64,000 nt of DNA from assembly GCF_034067285.1 (NCBI RefSeq), contig NZ_CP139286.1, positions 310,001 through 374,000 of the forward strand. Direction: 5' to 3'. The translations under genes and the position numbers were made by a program. Positions 47,634 to 56,695 of the stretch are shown piece by piece. The notes beneath the pieces were generated by a model. The model worked only from the letters and a program-made list of their open reading frames with translations. It was not told where the DNA came from and ran no database searches. How positions within the stretch are numbered: the first letter of the stretch is position 1; the number at the start of each line of letters is the position of its first letter. Origin of the DNA: Acinetobacter pittii. Lineage in GTDB: Bacteria; Pseudomonadota; Gammaproteobacteria; Pseudomonadales; Moraxellaceae.

Positions 47634-48863
47634 ATGAAAAATATTCAAACGACAACGTTGAACCGTACAACGTTGATGTTTCCTTTAGCTTTAGTGCTAT
47701 TTGAATTTGCGGTTTATATTGGTAATGATTTGATTCAGCCAGCCATGTTGGCAATTACTGAAGATTTTGGGGTAAGTGCAACTTGGGCCCCCTCTTCAAT
47801 GTCATTTTATTTATTAGGCGGCGCTACAGTTGCATGGTTGCTTGGGCCTTTGTCGGACCGGCTCGGACGTAAAAAAGTACTATTAGCAGGAGTTTTATTT
47901 TTTGCTCTATGCTGTTTTTTAATTTTACTGACGACGCAAATCGAGCAATTTCTAGCTTTAAGATTTTTGCAGGGAATTGGCTTAACCGTAATTTCAGCCG
48001 TTGGTTATGCGGCCATTCAAGAAAGTTTTGCTGAGCGTGATGCGATTAAAGTCATGGCACTCATGGCGAATATCTCATTACTTGCGCCCTTGCTCGGACC
48101 TGTACTTGGAGCTTTTTTAATTGATTATGTGTCTTGGCATTGGGGCTTTGTCGCCATTGCTGTATTGGCATTACTCAGTTGGATCGGTTTGAAAAAACAG
48201 ATGCCAAGCCAGCAAGCGAGTGTAACTAAGCAACCCTTTAGTTATCTTTTTGATGACTTTAAGAAGGTGTTTACCAACCGTCGTTTTTTGGGTCTAAGCC
48301 TTGCATTGCCCTTAGTGGGCATGCCTTTAATGCTATGGATTGCTTTATCACCCATCATTTTAGTTGATGAGTTGAAGCTTACCAGTGTGCAATATGGTTT
48401 AGCTCAATTCCCCGTATTTTTGGGCTTGATTGTCGGCAACATCGTCTTAATTAAAATTATTGACCGTTTGGCTTTAGGTAGAACGGTCATGATGGGTTTG
48501 CCCATTATGCTGTTGGGTACACTCATTTTAATCTTAGGCGTGGTATGGCAAACCTATCTCATACCTTGTTTGCTTACAGGTATGACTCTGATTTGTTTTG
48601 GTGAAGGGATTAGTTTCTCAGTCTTATATCGTTTTGCACTCATGTCATCTGAAGTATCAAAAGGAACGGTTGCTGCAGCAGTTTCGATGTTGCTGATGAT
48701 GAGTTTCTTTGCAATGATTGAGCTAGTACGTTACCTCTATACACAATTTCATTTATGGGCTTTTGCATTATCTGCATTTACCTTTATTGCTCTTTGGTTT
48801 AGCCAACCGCGAATTGCTTTAAAGCAGGAAATGCAAGAAAGAAAGCTCGAAGGAAATGATTAA
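47634..48863 (+). CDS. craA: CraA, MdfA-family multidrug (chloramphenicol) exporter
   Basis: 409 residues, 12 membrane helices. Strongly resembles CraA of A. baumannii: the start MKNIQTTTLNRTTLMFPLAL, the motif LGPLSDRLGRKKVLLAG (about 82) and the length all agree. Helix 1 carries Glu24 and Asp32, matching the proton/substrate acids of MdfA. A major-facilitator drug:proton antiporter giving intrinsic chloramphenicol resistance in that species. The differences I recall from A. baumannii CraA suggest a related species. Long structured leader upstream; terminator downstream. Confidence 0.92.
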   Translation: MKNIQTTTLNRTTLMFPLALVLFEFAVYIGNDLIQPAMLAITEDFGVSATWAPSSMSFYLLGGATVAWLLGPLSDRLGRKKVLLAGVLFFALCCFLILLTTQIEQFLALRFLQGIGLTVISAVGYAAIQESFAERDAIKVMALMANISLLAPLLGPVLGAFLIDYVSWHWGFVAIAVLALLSWIGLKKQMPSQQASVTKQPFSYLFDDFKKVFTNRRFLGLSLALPLVGMPLMLWIALSPIILVDELKLTSVQYGLAQFPVFLGLIVGNIVLIKIIDRLALGRTVMMGLPIMLLGTLILILGVVWQTYLIPCLLTGMTLICFGEGISFSVLYRFALMSSEVSKGTVAAAVSMLLMMSFFAMIELVRYLYTQFHLWAFALSAFTFIALWFSQPRIALKQEMQERKLEGND

Positions 48864-48866
48864 ATT

Positions 48867-48901
48867 AAAAATACCGGAATAAATATTCCGGTATTTTTTT
48901 G
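48867..48901. terminator. Bidirectional terminator after craA
   Basis: AAAATACCGGAATA / TATTCCGGTATTTT with AA loop and T-run; also serves the convergent YccS-like gene. Confidence 0.88.
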
Positions 48902-48903
48902 TT

Positions 48904-51054
48904 TTACATCATTTCTTGTTCTAAAAGCTTGCCTTTAAGCGTTAATAGTTCAGGCAAAGTTTCTAACAATAAAGTGATTTGTTTCAAGACTAATATATAT
49001 TTTTCGGAAAGGTGTTCATGTGCAGTTATGCTTTGAATTTCTTGTAAGGTTTGTTCAATAAGCTTCGGGTTGGGAAGTGACTGCTCAAGAACACTCTGGC
49101 TTATAATTTGCTGGCAACGTAACAATAATTGCAAAATCTGCTCATCATCAATTTTTTGACGCTGACTTCCTAACGCTGCTACGTAACTCAGTTGGCTGTG
49201 GCTATAAACCAGATAACGAAAAGCATAATGGATGAGTTGAGGGTTAGGATTTGGTTCGGCACTTAAACTCGAGATCATATTTGATAGCTCGATTTGAGCA
49301 TTATGCGCAGCACGACGAATTCGGCGGTACTCTATATCCTGATTTTTTCCATATTGATATTGTTCAACAATCACATTGAAATAATCTAAGGTGGCTTTGC
49401 TACTTTTCTTAATATTGTTTGGAATATTACGGAAGTTCCAGTCGGGCCAAATGAAGTTTACGGCAAGCCATGCAATCAAGCAGCCTAATAAGGTATCGAT
49501 TAGGCGAGGTAAAATAATGCTGTAACCTGCACCTTTTAAGTTGAAAATGAGCAATACCATTAAGGTTGCCATCAGTGTTGCTAGGGCATATTTCTTCTGG
49601 CGTAAGTAGAAAAAGCTAACTCCACAAATAATGGTAAGAATGAGCTGGCCTTCAATACTTGGAACAAAATATAAAATTGGTATACCTAATAAAACGCCGA
49701 GTAGGGTGCCAATAGTTCTTAGTTTAAGACGGCTTTTAGTCGCAAAATAAGTAATCTGACAGACAAATAAACTGGTGAGCAAAATCCAATAACCATGCTG
49801 CGCAAAGGGTAATAACGAAATCGCATAACCTACCGCAAAAACCACAGCAATTCGTACGGCATGTCTAAACAGGGCTGACTGCGGCGTAAGTTGTTGCCGA
49901 AGTTTTAAGATAAGATCTGAAAATCCTTGAATATCATCATCAAGTAAATTTAAGTGTTCTTGTCTGGTGTGTGTGCTATTTTCAGGGATGGGTTGTGCGT
50001 ATTGCAGTTGTTCAAACTGTTCATGCATTCCTTTTAAATTATCAAAAATAAGTTTTAAATTTTTAACTTCAAAATTTTGCGGATGTTGTTGTATCCAGTC
50101 TTTTAAAGAACTTTCCAAATGTCCTAATACGGTCTGACTTTCTTGCGAAGGCTGAAATGGCTGGTTATATAAAATACATTGAGCTAATTTTTGGCATGCT
50201 TGTGCTTGTAGGCGCAGGTTTTTTTGGAAACGGAAAATAAGATCACTGCGGCTAAAATTCTGTTGAATATGTTCATAATGTAAATAATTTGAAGTCGCTT
50301 GCTCGTGAATATCACGGGCGAAAAAATACAGGTTTAGCCAATAGATACTTCTATTACTCACCCTCGAAGCTTTCAATCGAGTAAGTAGGGAACTGCGGAT
50401 TTGATTCAGGCTTTGGGCAACTTGCGTATTTTGTAAGGATAGTTCATATAAAAGCTGTTCTACATTCTCTTTATTGTCAGGATCAAACAAACGTGCTTTA
50501 GCTTGCAGTAGTGCAGAAATTTCTTGAAAAATTTGTGAGAGTTTGTCTTGTAAGGGAAGGGTAGGTTTAATAATAAAAAATAAAATAGAAGTTAAACCGT
50601 ACCAGAGAGCACCATAAACAAAATAGGTAGGTTGTTGATACCAATGCACATATTCGCCTACCCCGAACATGCTATAAATGGAAAGCAAAATTGTGCCAAA
50701 AGAAATCGTGGCATAACGTTGCCCTAAGGCCCCTAGTAAAATAAAAAAAGCACTTGAGATTGAGAGATATAAAATAAAGAAAATTTTGTAGGGAGCTAAA
50801 AAGCCAAGGATACTGCTGACTGTAAAAAAGAGCAGGCAGACATAGGCCAAGTTACGTAATCGAATACTTAAACGATCATCAAAGTCTGTTAAAGCTGCTG
50901 CAATTGCTCCTAAAGTGACTGGAACAATTAGCTCGTTATGTCCTAACCAAAGCAAACCTAAAGTTGTGCCTGTGAGTACAATCAAAATTTGCAGGCAATA
51001 AATTAAAATAGAATTTGTCTTAAAGCTATTAAATAATTGGGTCAGATAATTCAC
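48904..51054 (-). CDS. YccS/FUSC family inner-membrane protein
   Basis: 716 residues. An N-terminal group of about six helices (about 15-165), a long helical cytoplasmic part (about 170-390), a second FUSC-type helix group (about 395-525) and a C-terminal soluble part. This is the YccS layout, related to aromatic acid exporters such as AaeB. Substrate unknown; E. coli YccS has none assigned. Single gene, minus strand. Confidence 0.85.
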   Translation of the reverse strand: MNYLTQLFNSFKTNSILIYCLQILIVLTGTTLGLLWLGHNELIVPVTLGAIAAALTDFDDRLSIRLRNLAYVCLLFFTVSSILGFLAPYKIFFILYLSISSAFFILLGALGQRYATISFGTILLSIYSMFGVGEYVHWYQQPTYFVYGALWYGLTSILFFIIKPTLPLQDKLSQIFQEISALLQAKARLFDPDNKENVEQLLYELSLQNTQVAQSLNQIRSSLLTRLKASRVSNRSIYWLNLYFFARDIHEQATSNYLHYEHIQQNFSRSDLIFRFQKNLRLQAQACQKLAQCILYNQPFQPSQESQTVLGHLESSLKDWIQQHPQNFEVKNLKLIFDNLKGMHEQFEQLQYAQPIPENSTHTRQEHLNLLDDDIQGFSDLILKLRQQLTPQSALFRHAVRIAVVFAVGYAISLLPFAQHGYWILLTSLFVCQITYFATKSRLKLRTIGTLLGVLLGIPILYFVPSIEGQLILTIICGVSFFYLRQKKYALATLMATLMVLLIFNLKGAGYSIILPRLIDTLLGCLIAWLAVNFIWPDWNFRNIPNNIKKSSKATLDYFNVIVEQYQYGKNQDIEYRRIRRAAHNAQIELSNMISSLSAEPNPNPQLIHYAFRYLVYSHSQLSYVAALGSQRQKIDDEQILQLLLRCQQIISQSVLEQSLPNPKLIEQTLQEIQSITAHEHLSEKYILVLKQITLLLETLPELLTLKGKLLEQEMM

Positions 51055-51211
51055 GGCTTTTGTTCTAACTTAGAGAATACGTGAGAAAGCAGTACGGAAC
51101 TTTAAATTTTTATTACTTCAAAAATATTATTCTTTTTATCTACAAAAGTCAGTCAATTTTTAAGATTTTATTATGCTTAGACCAAGTTGTAATGATTAAA
51201 AAATTAGCAAA

Positions 51212-51241
51212 ATTGTGGATATCTTTTTAGATACCCACAAT
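51212..51241 (-). terminator. Intrinsic terminator after sodC
   Basis: ATTGTGGATATC and GATACCCACAAT pair with one mismatch; T residues follow on the minus strand. Confidence 0.7.
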
Positions 51242-51257
51242 TTAAAAAAGACATCAA

Positions 51258-51833
51258 TTATTTAATCACACCACACGCAATTCGTGCTCCGCCACCGCCA
51301 AGAGGTTGAGGTGAGTCTGAGTAATTGTCGCCACCCGCGTGGATCATAATAGCTCGACCTTGAATGTCAGCAAGTTTTAATCGAGGTGCGATCACAGCTG
51401 TTGTTGCAACACCTGTATTATCGACTACTAAAACAGGTAGATCACCGAGATGGCCTGTGGTTGGTGTACCATGGTGAGGTGCTTGGTTCGGGTTATAGTG
51501 ACTACCCGCAGCTAAAGCCGCACCAGGTTTTCCATCTTTTACAGCAGGTGCACAAGAACCATTTTCATGAATATGGAAACCACGAGTACCGCTTGGTAAG
51601 TCAGCAAGGGCTGGGGTAATAATTAAACCTTTATCGCTATCTTGGAAGCTAACCGTACCAATTTTTTTACCAATACCGTTAGCGGTTACTTCATTTACAT
51701 CAACCACTTTTTTTGTATGCATTGTGGTTAATGCTTGAGCTGTGTCAGAAACAGTTTTTGTGACCGAACTACAGCCAACCGTAAAAAGAGCCGTAAGCGC
51801 GCAGACCGCACCAATTTTATTAAACATCTGCAT
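51258..51833 (-). CDS. sodC: Cu/Zn superoxide dismutase, lipoprotein
   Basis: 191 residues. Signal peptide with lipobox TVGC (Cys at about 21). Copper/zinc ligands: GFHIHENGSC (about 85-94), GSHYNPNQAPHHG, GHLGDLP and the late IMIHAGGDNYSD; cysteines in GSC and IACGVI form the conserved disulfide. It removes superoxide in the periplasm. AGGA lies about 10 bases before the first ATG; a second ATG two codons in is possible. Confidence 0.95.
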   Translation of the reverse strand: MQMFNKIGAVCALTALFTVGCSSVTKTVSDTAQALTTMHTKKVVDVNEVTANGIGKKIGTVSFQDSDKGLIITPALADLPSGTRGFHIHENGSCAPAVKDGKPGAALAAGSHYNPNQAPHHGTPTTGHLGDLPVLVVDNTGVATTAVIAPRLKLADIQGRAIMIHAGGDNYSDSPQPLGGGGARIACGVIK

Positions 51834-51952
51834 AATTGGATGTCCTTATAAATATGTATGATTGTTTGATTCAAACAAACGCAGGTTTAACCTACAAGTT
51901 AATTTAAATAGTTAATTTGTATCTAGAAACATTTTTAAATTAAATAGCGATG

Positions 51953-53077
51953 TCACTCTTTATCAGTTGAAGATTCATGATCAGAATCATAAATCATAGT
52001 GGTTTTTGGCATAGGTTCTGGTTCAATCGTTTCATGTAACCATTCACGCCAAATTGCTAGCAAAATAGCCAAAATGACAGGGCCAATAAATAGACCTACC
52101 AATCCAAAACTCGCAATACCACCTAATACACCGAACATAATTAATAAGAATGGAATTTTGGTAGCACCAGAAATCACCAGTGGACGAATAACATTATCTG
52201 AACTGCTGACAATGACTACCCCCCAAACAACCACGCCGATTGCTTCCATGGTTTGACCTTGAGAGAACAACCATAAGCCAACGCCTAAATAAGAAATTGG
52301 CGTACCAAATGGAATTAGAGCCAATAAGAAAGTAGCAATAGTGAGTACCATAGGGTTTGGTACACCTGCTACAAAGTAACTTAAACCAGCTAAAACAGCT
52401 TGAGCAATTGCAGTTAAACCCACGCCATACACGACTGCACGAGTTGTCTCAGAAATCGTATCAAGATAATGATGAATACGAGGGCCAATCACCATTTCTA
52501 AAGCTTTACTCACCTGAGATAAAATCAGTTGTCCATCACGATAGAAGAAAAATAGGCTAAATACCGCAAAGCCGAGTTTGACAACATTTTTACTAATTTC
52601 ACCGAGCAACACACGACCATAACTTAAATGGCTTTGTACCCAAGCTGCGATATTTTGAATCGTGCTATTAGGATCATTATTTAATTCATTGAGTGTGCGA
52701 GAGATTTCTTTTCCTATAAAAGGAAGATTCCGAATAAAATCAGGAACACTTAAATGGCCTGAAAAAACCTGACGTTGTAAGTCAAAATATAAATTGCGAC
52801 CTTCATGCTGCAAAATAAAAATAGCGCATGTAAAAGGAACGCCCACAACCAAAATGACCAGACTGATCATGAGTGTTGCATTTAAAGTATTACGACTTTC
52901 TCCAAAAAAACGTTGAATTCTTAAATAAATAGGCCAAGTCATATAAGCAATGATGGCAGCCCAAAGTACAGGAACAATAAAGTATTTCAGGATATTAAAT
53001 CCTAAAAAAATTAAAATAAAAAACAGCCCAAACAATAAAACGCGCTGTAAATTAGGAGCGTATGGATGCACGAACAA
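51953..53077 (-). CDS. AI-2E/PerM family membrane protein
   Basis: 374 residues with about 8 membrane helices: a group of three near the N-terminus, a periplasmic or cytoplasmic helical insert (about 90-150) and five to the C-terminus. Motifs PNPMVLTIATFLLALIPFG, SSDNVIRPLVISG (about 293-305) and the LFIGPVILAI tail are typical of the family. Members export small molecules or ions; TqsA exports AI-2 in E. coli, but most, including PerM, have no proven substrate. Confidence 0.9.
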   Translation of the reverse strand: MFVHPYAPNLQRVLLFGLFFILIFLGFNILKYFIVPVLWAAIIAYMTWPIYLRIQRFFGESRNTLNATLMISLVILVVGVPFTCAIFILQHEGRNLYFDLQRQVFSGHLSVPDFIRNLPFIGKEISRTLNELNNDPNSTIQNIAAWVQSHLSYGRVLLGEISKNVVKLGFAVFSLFFFYRDGQLILSQVSKALEMVIGPRIHHYLDTISETTRAVVYGVGLTAIAQAVLAGLSYFVAGVPNPMVLTIATFLLALIPFGTPISYLGVGLWLFSQGQTMEAIGVVVWGVVIVSSSDNVIRPLVISGATKIPFLLIMFGVLGGIASFGLVGLFIGPVILAILLAIWREWLHETIEPEPMPKTTMIYDSDHESSTDKE

Positions 53078-53194
53078 TATTTCTCTAATTTTCTACATAG
53101 AATAAAGTCATATTAACTGAAAAATAACCTGAGGCAAATTTTAAGGCTTTACTGTAAAGAACCTTATACATTCAGTTTCCGTGCTTAAATTCCT

Positions 53195-53839
53195 TTAAAA
53201 CCACTCAGCTTTATCCTCAATTAATTTATTTAGAACTGGTTGCCATTGATTTTGGATACTAATAAAGTTTTTTTGAGGCTTGTCGAAAATGCTTAAACCC
53301 TGCATTGCCAAGCTGCCATACGCACTGCGTTCTGCAATCCAGGCAACAGGTTCTTGTTCAATTTTTTCAAAAAACTGTTGAATATCTTTTGAACTGGCAC
53401 TGTTAGGTTTGACTCGATTTGCAAGCAGTAAAATCTGTACTTTGCCTTTACGAATACGTTTAATGTCTTGTAAATGCTTTAAAAAACGACGCGTGCTGTC
53501 TATATCAAAAAAGGAAGGCTGAAGTGGAGTAATAATGGCATGAGCTTCACTAATCAGTTGTTCAGCATGCTCACCTGAAAGTGCACCAGGCGCATCAATA
53601 ATTAAATAATCCAGATTTTTGGGTGCATCACCAATTGATTTTTCATGACGCCAGTCAAGGCTTTGAATTCTTGCGACAGTATTAGGGCGCTGTTTTAACC
53701 ACTGTAAAGCCGATTTTTGATTGTCCGAATCTGCTAATGCTACTTTATATCCTTTTTGTGCCAATGCTGTTGCCAACGTAATGGCCGTCATGGTTTTTCC
53801 GCATCCGCCCTTTTGATTTGCAATAAGTATCGTTTTCAT
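53195..53839 (-). CDS. Orphan ParA/MinD-type ATPase
   Basis: 214 residues from the ATG at 53839 ([16 protein letters not shown]); an ATG at 53863 adds eight residues. Deviant Walker A KGGCGKT at 10-16, [11 protein letters not shown] (about 41), Walker B-like IIDAPG (about 83). The family places plasmids, chromosomes or protein clusters in the cell. No ParB or centromere-like repeat is nearby, so it is not an obvious partition locus; it may position another structure. Single gene, weak ribosome site. Confidence 0.88.
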   Translation of the reverse strand: MKTILIANQKGGCGKTMTAITLATALAQKGYKVALADSDNQKSALQWLKQRPNTVARIQSLDWRHEKSIGDAPKNLDYLIIDAPGALSGEHAEQLISEAHAIITPLQPSFFDIDSTRRFLKHLQDIKRIRKGKVQILLLANRVKPNSASSKDIQQFFEKIEQEPVAWIAERSAYGSLAMQGLSIFDKPQKNFISIQNQWQPVLNKLIEDKAEWF

Positions 53840-53997
53840 AAATCCAGTTATTTTCAGCAGCACATTTGTTTATGTTTTATACCTTAGCATCTTTTTGTGT
53901 GAAGGAGATGACCGCATTTGACAAAAGTTTAAGCTGTTTCGTTATTTTAGATATGATTAGATCTGTAATCTTAATTCGCACTTTTTAAGGAAAGTTT

Positions 53998-54465
53998 ATG
54001 TCTGTATGGCTTGCCATGCTTATTGGTGCTGGAATTGGCATCATTATCACTACTCTTATTTTATCAAACACTCGCAATGGACGAATTAAGGCTGAATATG
54101 AGCAATATATTGCTGAACTTGAACTAGAGCATCAACAAGCTCTCACACAAGCACAAAAGAGAAGTGTAAATACAAGCCGTGCAGTGTTAAAAGGAAAAAT
54201 GGCAGAACAATTTGCCCCGGTTTTACCTGAATTTCAATATTTACCCAGTGATGCAAAATTCATGGGTGATCCAGTGGACTATATTATCTTTGATGGATAC
54301 ACCGATTTTCGAGATGGTGATGGGACAGCAGAAGACATTAATATTATTCTACTCGATGTAAAAAGCGGTGGGGCTAGGCTCACGAAGGGGCAACAGGCGA
54401 TTGCACAAGCGGTCCAACAAGGTAGAGTTCGTTTTGAAACTTTGAGAATAGATTTTGAAGACTAA
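53998..54465 (+). CDS. Membrane-anchored nuclease-like protein (COG4741, Holliday-resolvase-related)
   Basis: 155 residues: N-terminal membrane helix (3-23), coiled-coil linker (about 28-65), then a PD-(D/E)xK-type core with DPVDYIIFDGY (91-101) and IILLDVKSGGARLTKGQQAI (117-136). Asp94 or Asp99 and D120-x-K122 are the candidate catalytic residues. COG4741 proteins are annotated as endonucleases distantly related to archaeal Holliday junction resolvases; activity is not proven. A nuclease on the membrane of a naturally competent genus could act on incoming or envelope-near DNA; that is speculation. Confidence 0.78.
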   Translation: MSVWLAMLIGAGIGIIITTLILSNTRNGRIKAEYEQYIAELELEHQQALTQAQKRSVNTSRAVLKGKMAEQFAPVLPEFQYLPSDAKFMGDPVDYIIFDGYTDFRDGDGTAEDINIILLDVKSGGARLTKGQQAIAQAVQQGRVRFETLRIDFED

Positions 54466-54604
54466 TAAGCTGTTTAATTCAGCACAAAAATAGACGAAAT
54501 TGATCTGTATTGTTACTAAATTTCGATATTTTTTTCATCGCTTAAAGCTATTATAAATTGAAGATCTATTCACTTTGATCTAGCAATATTTGAGGTGTAA
54601 CGCG

Positions 54605-55168
54605 ATGAAAAAACAACGTTTGATGATGGGCTTTTTAGCTGCTATTGGCATGAGTTCAGCATTTGCATCGACCTCAAGTGAATATAATATTGCCAATGGT
54701 TTGAGTCCCATAGAAAAAGATCAATCTATTTCTGTATTACAACCTTTTCAAGGAAATTTCAGAATCTTGGGCTCAAAAGTTTATCAAAATGATGAACAAG
54801 CTAAGTTTTCTCCTATCGACTATGCAGTAAGTTGGGGATTGTTTGCACAACCTGAAATTGCACGTCATATTTCAGTGAAACAATATGACCGTTATTTAAA
54901 CTGGAAAATTCCTAAATTACCTGTTCCAGCAGAGCAAGCAATGCAAATGGTGTCTAACATGCACATCATTCCTGCAAACCCGAAAATTGCAGAGCAGATT
55001 AAACACGTTAAACGTGGTGATCTGGTCTATCTTAAAGGTGACCTTGTCGAAATTAAGGATAAAAATTTAGTCTGGAAATCATCGCTTACGCCAACTGATA
55101 CGGGCGATGGAGCATGTGAATTATTCCGCGTTCAGGCAATTCATTGGGTTGAAAAACAAAATATATAA
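54605..55168 (+). CDS. Secreted conserved protein of unknown function
   Basis: 187 residues from the ATG at 54605 (TGAGGTG upstream). Sec signal peptide ending AFA (about 20-22). The mature domain has the string YAVSWGLFAQPEIARHISVKQYDRYLNW (about 73-100), then MVSNMHIIPAN (about 115) and VKRGDLVYLKGDLVEIKDKN (about 135). I recall similar SWG...NMHIIP...GDxVxLxGxL proteins as an unassigned secreted family. One cysteine near the C-terminus. Terminator follows. Confidence 0.7.
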   Translation: MKKQRLMMGFLAAIGMSSAFASTSSEYNIANGLSPIEKDQSISVLQPFQGNFRILGSKVYQNDEQAKFSPIDYAVSWGLFAQPEIARHISVKQYDRYLNWKIPKLPVPAEQAMQMVSNMHIIPANPKIAEQIKHVKRGDLVYLKGDLVEIKDKNLVWKSSLTPTDTGDGACELFRVQAIHWVEKQNI

Positions 55169-55173
55169 TTTGA

Positions 55174-55203
55174 AAAAAGCCTTCATATTGATGAAGGCTT
55201 TTT
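55174..55203. terminator. Bidirectional terminator
   Basis: AAAAAGCCTTCAT-ATTG-ATGAAGGCTTTTT, symmetrical; ends both the secreted protein gene and the convergent lipoprotein gene. Confidence 0.9.
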
Positions 55204-55219
55204 ATAAGAAATTTAATAT

Positions 55220-55753
55220 TTATTTCTGCTGCGATGCTTTCCAATATTTCAATTGATTTTGCGCTTGTAAATAGTCAGCAAGATCGTTGATCTGTTCATC
55301 GTTATTGGCTTGCTTATCACTCAAATGTTTTTCTTGGTTTTCCCAATATTGATAAAATAAACCCTGAATGTAACGGCCTTGCTCAGTTTTTAAATCTAAA
55401 TCTTTTAACATGGTCAGAGAAGAGCGTACATTATCAAGAGTACGTTGTTGCTCAAACTCTGTAGTCAGAGTTCCAGCTTCATGCATTTTTGCTAGTTCGC
55501 TTTCCATCTCGTCACTCATTTCTGTAAAGCGACGGTCATAATCTTCTAATAGCGCAATATCGTGTGCGTCATCAGCAGTGGCAGGAAATGTCTTAACAGG
55601 TCTTTCATTTAGTTTTTCTAAAACCTGATCGGTAGACGAGGTGGCAGAAGGTTGCTCCGTCTTAGCAGGCTCATCCGCTTTTTTACAGGCAGTAAGAAAT
55701 AGGCCAGAGCAAAGCAAAGACATTAATATGATTTGAGGTGTTTTCTTCTTCAT
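55220..55753 (-). CDS. Lipoprotein of unknown function
   Basis: 177 residues from the ATG at 55753. Signal peptide with lipobox LTAC (Cys at about 23), a charged Ser/Thr/Glu linker, then a helical, Glu/Gln/Asp-rich domain (about 50-177). No named family recognised. It follows the methyltransferase gene on the same strand by 26 bases, so the two may be one transcript. Confidence 0.7.
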   Translation of the reverse strand: MKKKTPQIILMSLLCSGLFLTACKKADEPAKTEQPSATSSTDQVLEKLNERPVKTFPATADDAHDIALLEDYDRRFTEMSDEMESELAKMHEAGTLTTEFEQQRTLDNVRSSLTMLKDLDLKTEQGRYIQGLFYQYWENQEKHLSDKQANNDEQINDLADYLQAQNQLKYWKASQQK

Positions 55754-55779
55754 AACTTTCAACCAAACCTATTCACTAA

Positions 55780-56568
55780 TTATTTAACGGCTAACGTACT
55801 TTTCTGAAAGTGATATGCATACGTAACATATGGAAAATCAATCTGATCTTGAGGACCTAATCCCGTAAAATCATAAACAATTTTTTCAAACTGTGCTTTG
55901 AGTTGTAACTGATCTTTTTCAGTCATTGCAGCAATAAAACTCGTAGAGAGTAAACGTTTACTTACGACTTGTTCGACAGGACCATGTTGTGACTGTGTAA
56001 ATGTTTGTAGGCTATCAAATACGAATAAATCTTGTTGTTCAAACACACGTTTCCACTTTTCACTATGGTAACGCGGCGTGTCTCCTTCAAGTGGGAGTAA
56101 AAAATCAGCTAAGGCTTTTACCCAGTCCGTACGTTCGTCGCGTTGATTCCAAACGAGTCCTAAATGTCCTTGCGGTTTTAAGACTCTATACATTTCTGTT
56201 AAGGTATTAAGGTTATCAAACCAGTGAAAAGATTGCGCACAAATAATGGCATCAATTATATGGCCTGCTACAGGAATTGAATTGCTAAAAGCCTGTAATG
56301 TTTTGATATCAGGATAAACTTGTTGGAGCTGCTGTAACATCTCGCCAATTGGCTCAACTGCAATAACATCTGCATGTGTTTGTTTTAAGTAGGGTAAGAA
56401 TTTGCCAGTACCCGATCCAAGATCAATAACAGTAGAGTTTTCCTGTATTTGTAGGCAATTTTGCAGCCAACTTACTATTTCTGCGGGATAATTGGGTCTA
56501 ACTTGCTGATATAGTTCAGCAGCTGAACTGAAGCCTTTTTGAGCGGCAGGATGTAAGGATTGTGTCAT
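55780..56568 (-). CDS. Class I SAM-dependent methyltransferase
   Basis: 262 residues. SAM motif I VIDLGSGTGKFLPYL (about 45-59), motif with VEPIGEML (about 71) and the post-motif IDAIICAQSFHWFD (about 107-120), of the Methyltransf_11 type. The AQSFHWF string is usual in this subgroup and includes C- and O-methylation enzymes, so the substrate cannot be told. Minus strand, divergent from the alpha/beta-hydrolase-like gene. Confidence 0.88.
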   Translation of the reverse strand: MTQSLHPAAQKGFSSAAELYQQVRPNYPAEIVSWLQNCLQIQENSTVIDLGSGTGKFLPYLKQTHADVIAVEPIGEMLQQLQQVYPDIKTLQAFSNSIPVAGHIIDAIICAQSFHWFDNLNTLTEMYRVLKPQGHLGLVWNQRDERTDWVKALADFLLPLEGDTPRYHSEKWKRVFEQQDLFVFDSLQTFTQSQHGPVEQVVSKRLLSTSFIAAMTEKDQLQLKAQFEKIVYDFTGLGPQDQIDFPYVTYAYHFQKSTLAVK

Positions 56569-56695
56569 ATTTTGCGCTTTTTAATCTGACTGGCATCTAT
56601 AAAATAAGATACTCCGCAATCATAAATTGGCAAAACACCTATTTTGTTTCATTTTTGACGTTGTATGTGGGAGTAAATTTTCTTTCGGTGTGAGC

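Noticed and set aside
53195..53839. Plasmid or chromosomal partition locus
   Set aside because: No parB gene and no clustered parS-like repeats nearby; chromosomal parAB normally lies near the origin beside gidB.
56627..56695. Longer N-terminus of the hydrolase-like protein, which could be read as a signal peptide
   Set aside because: The added 23 residues contain cysteines and charges unlike a Sec signal, and GGTGTGAG favours the ATG at 56696.
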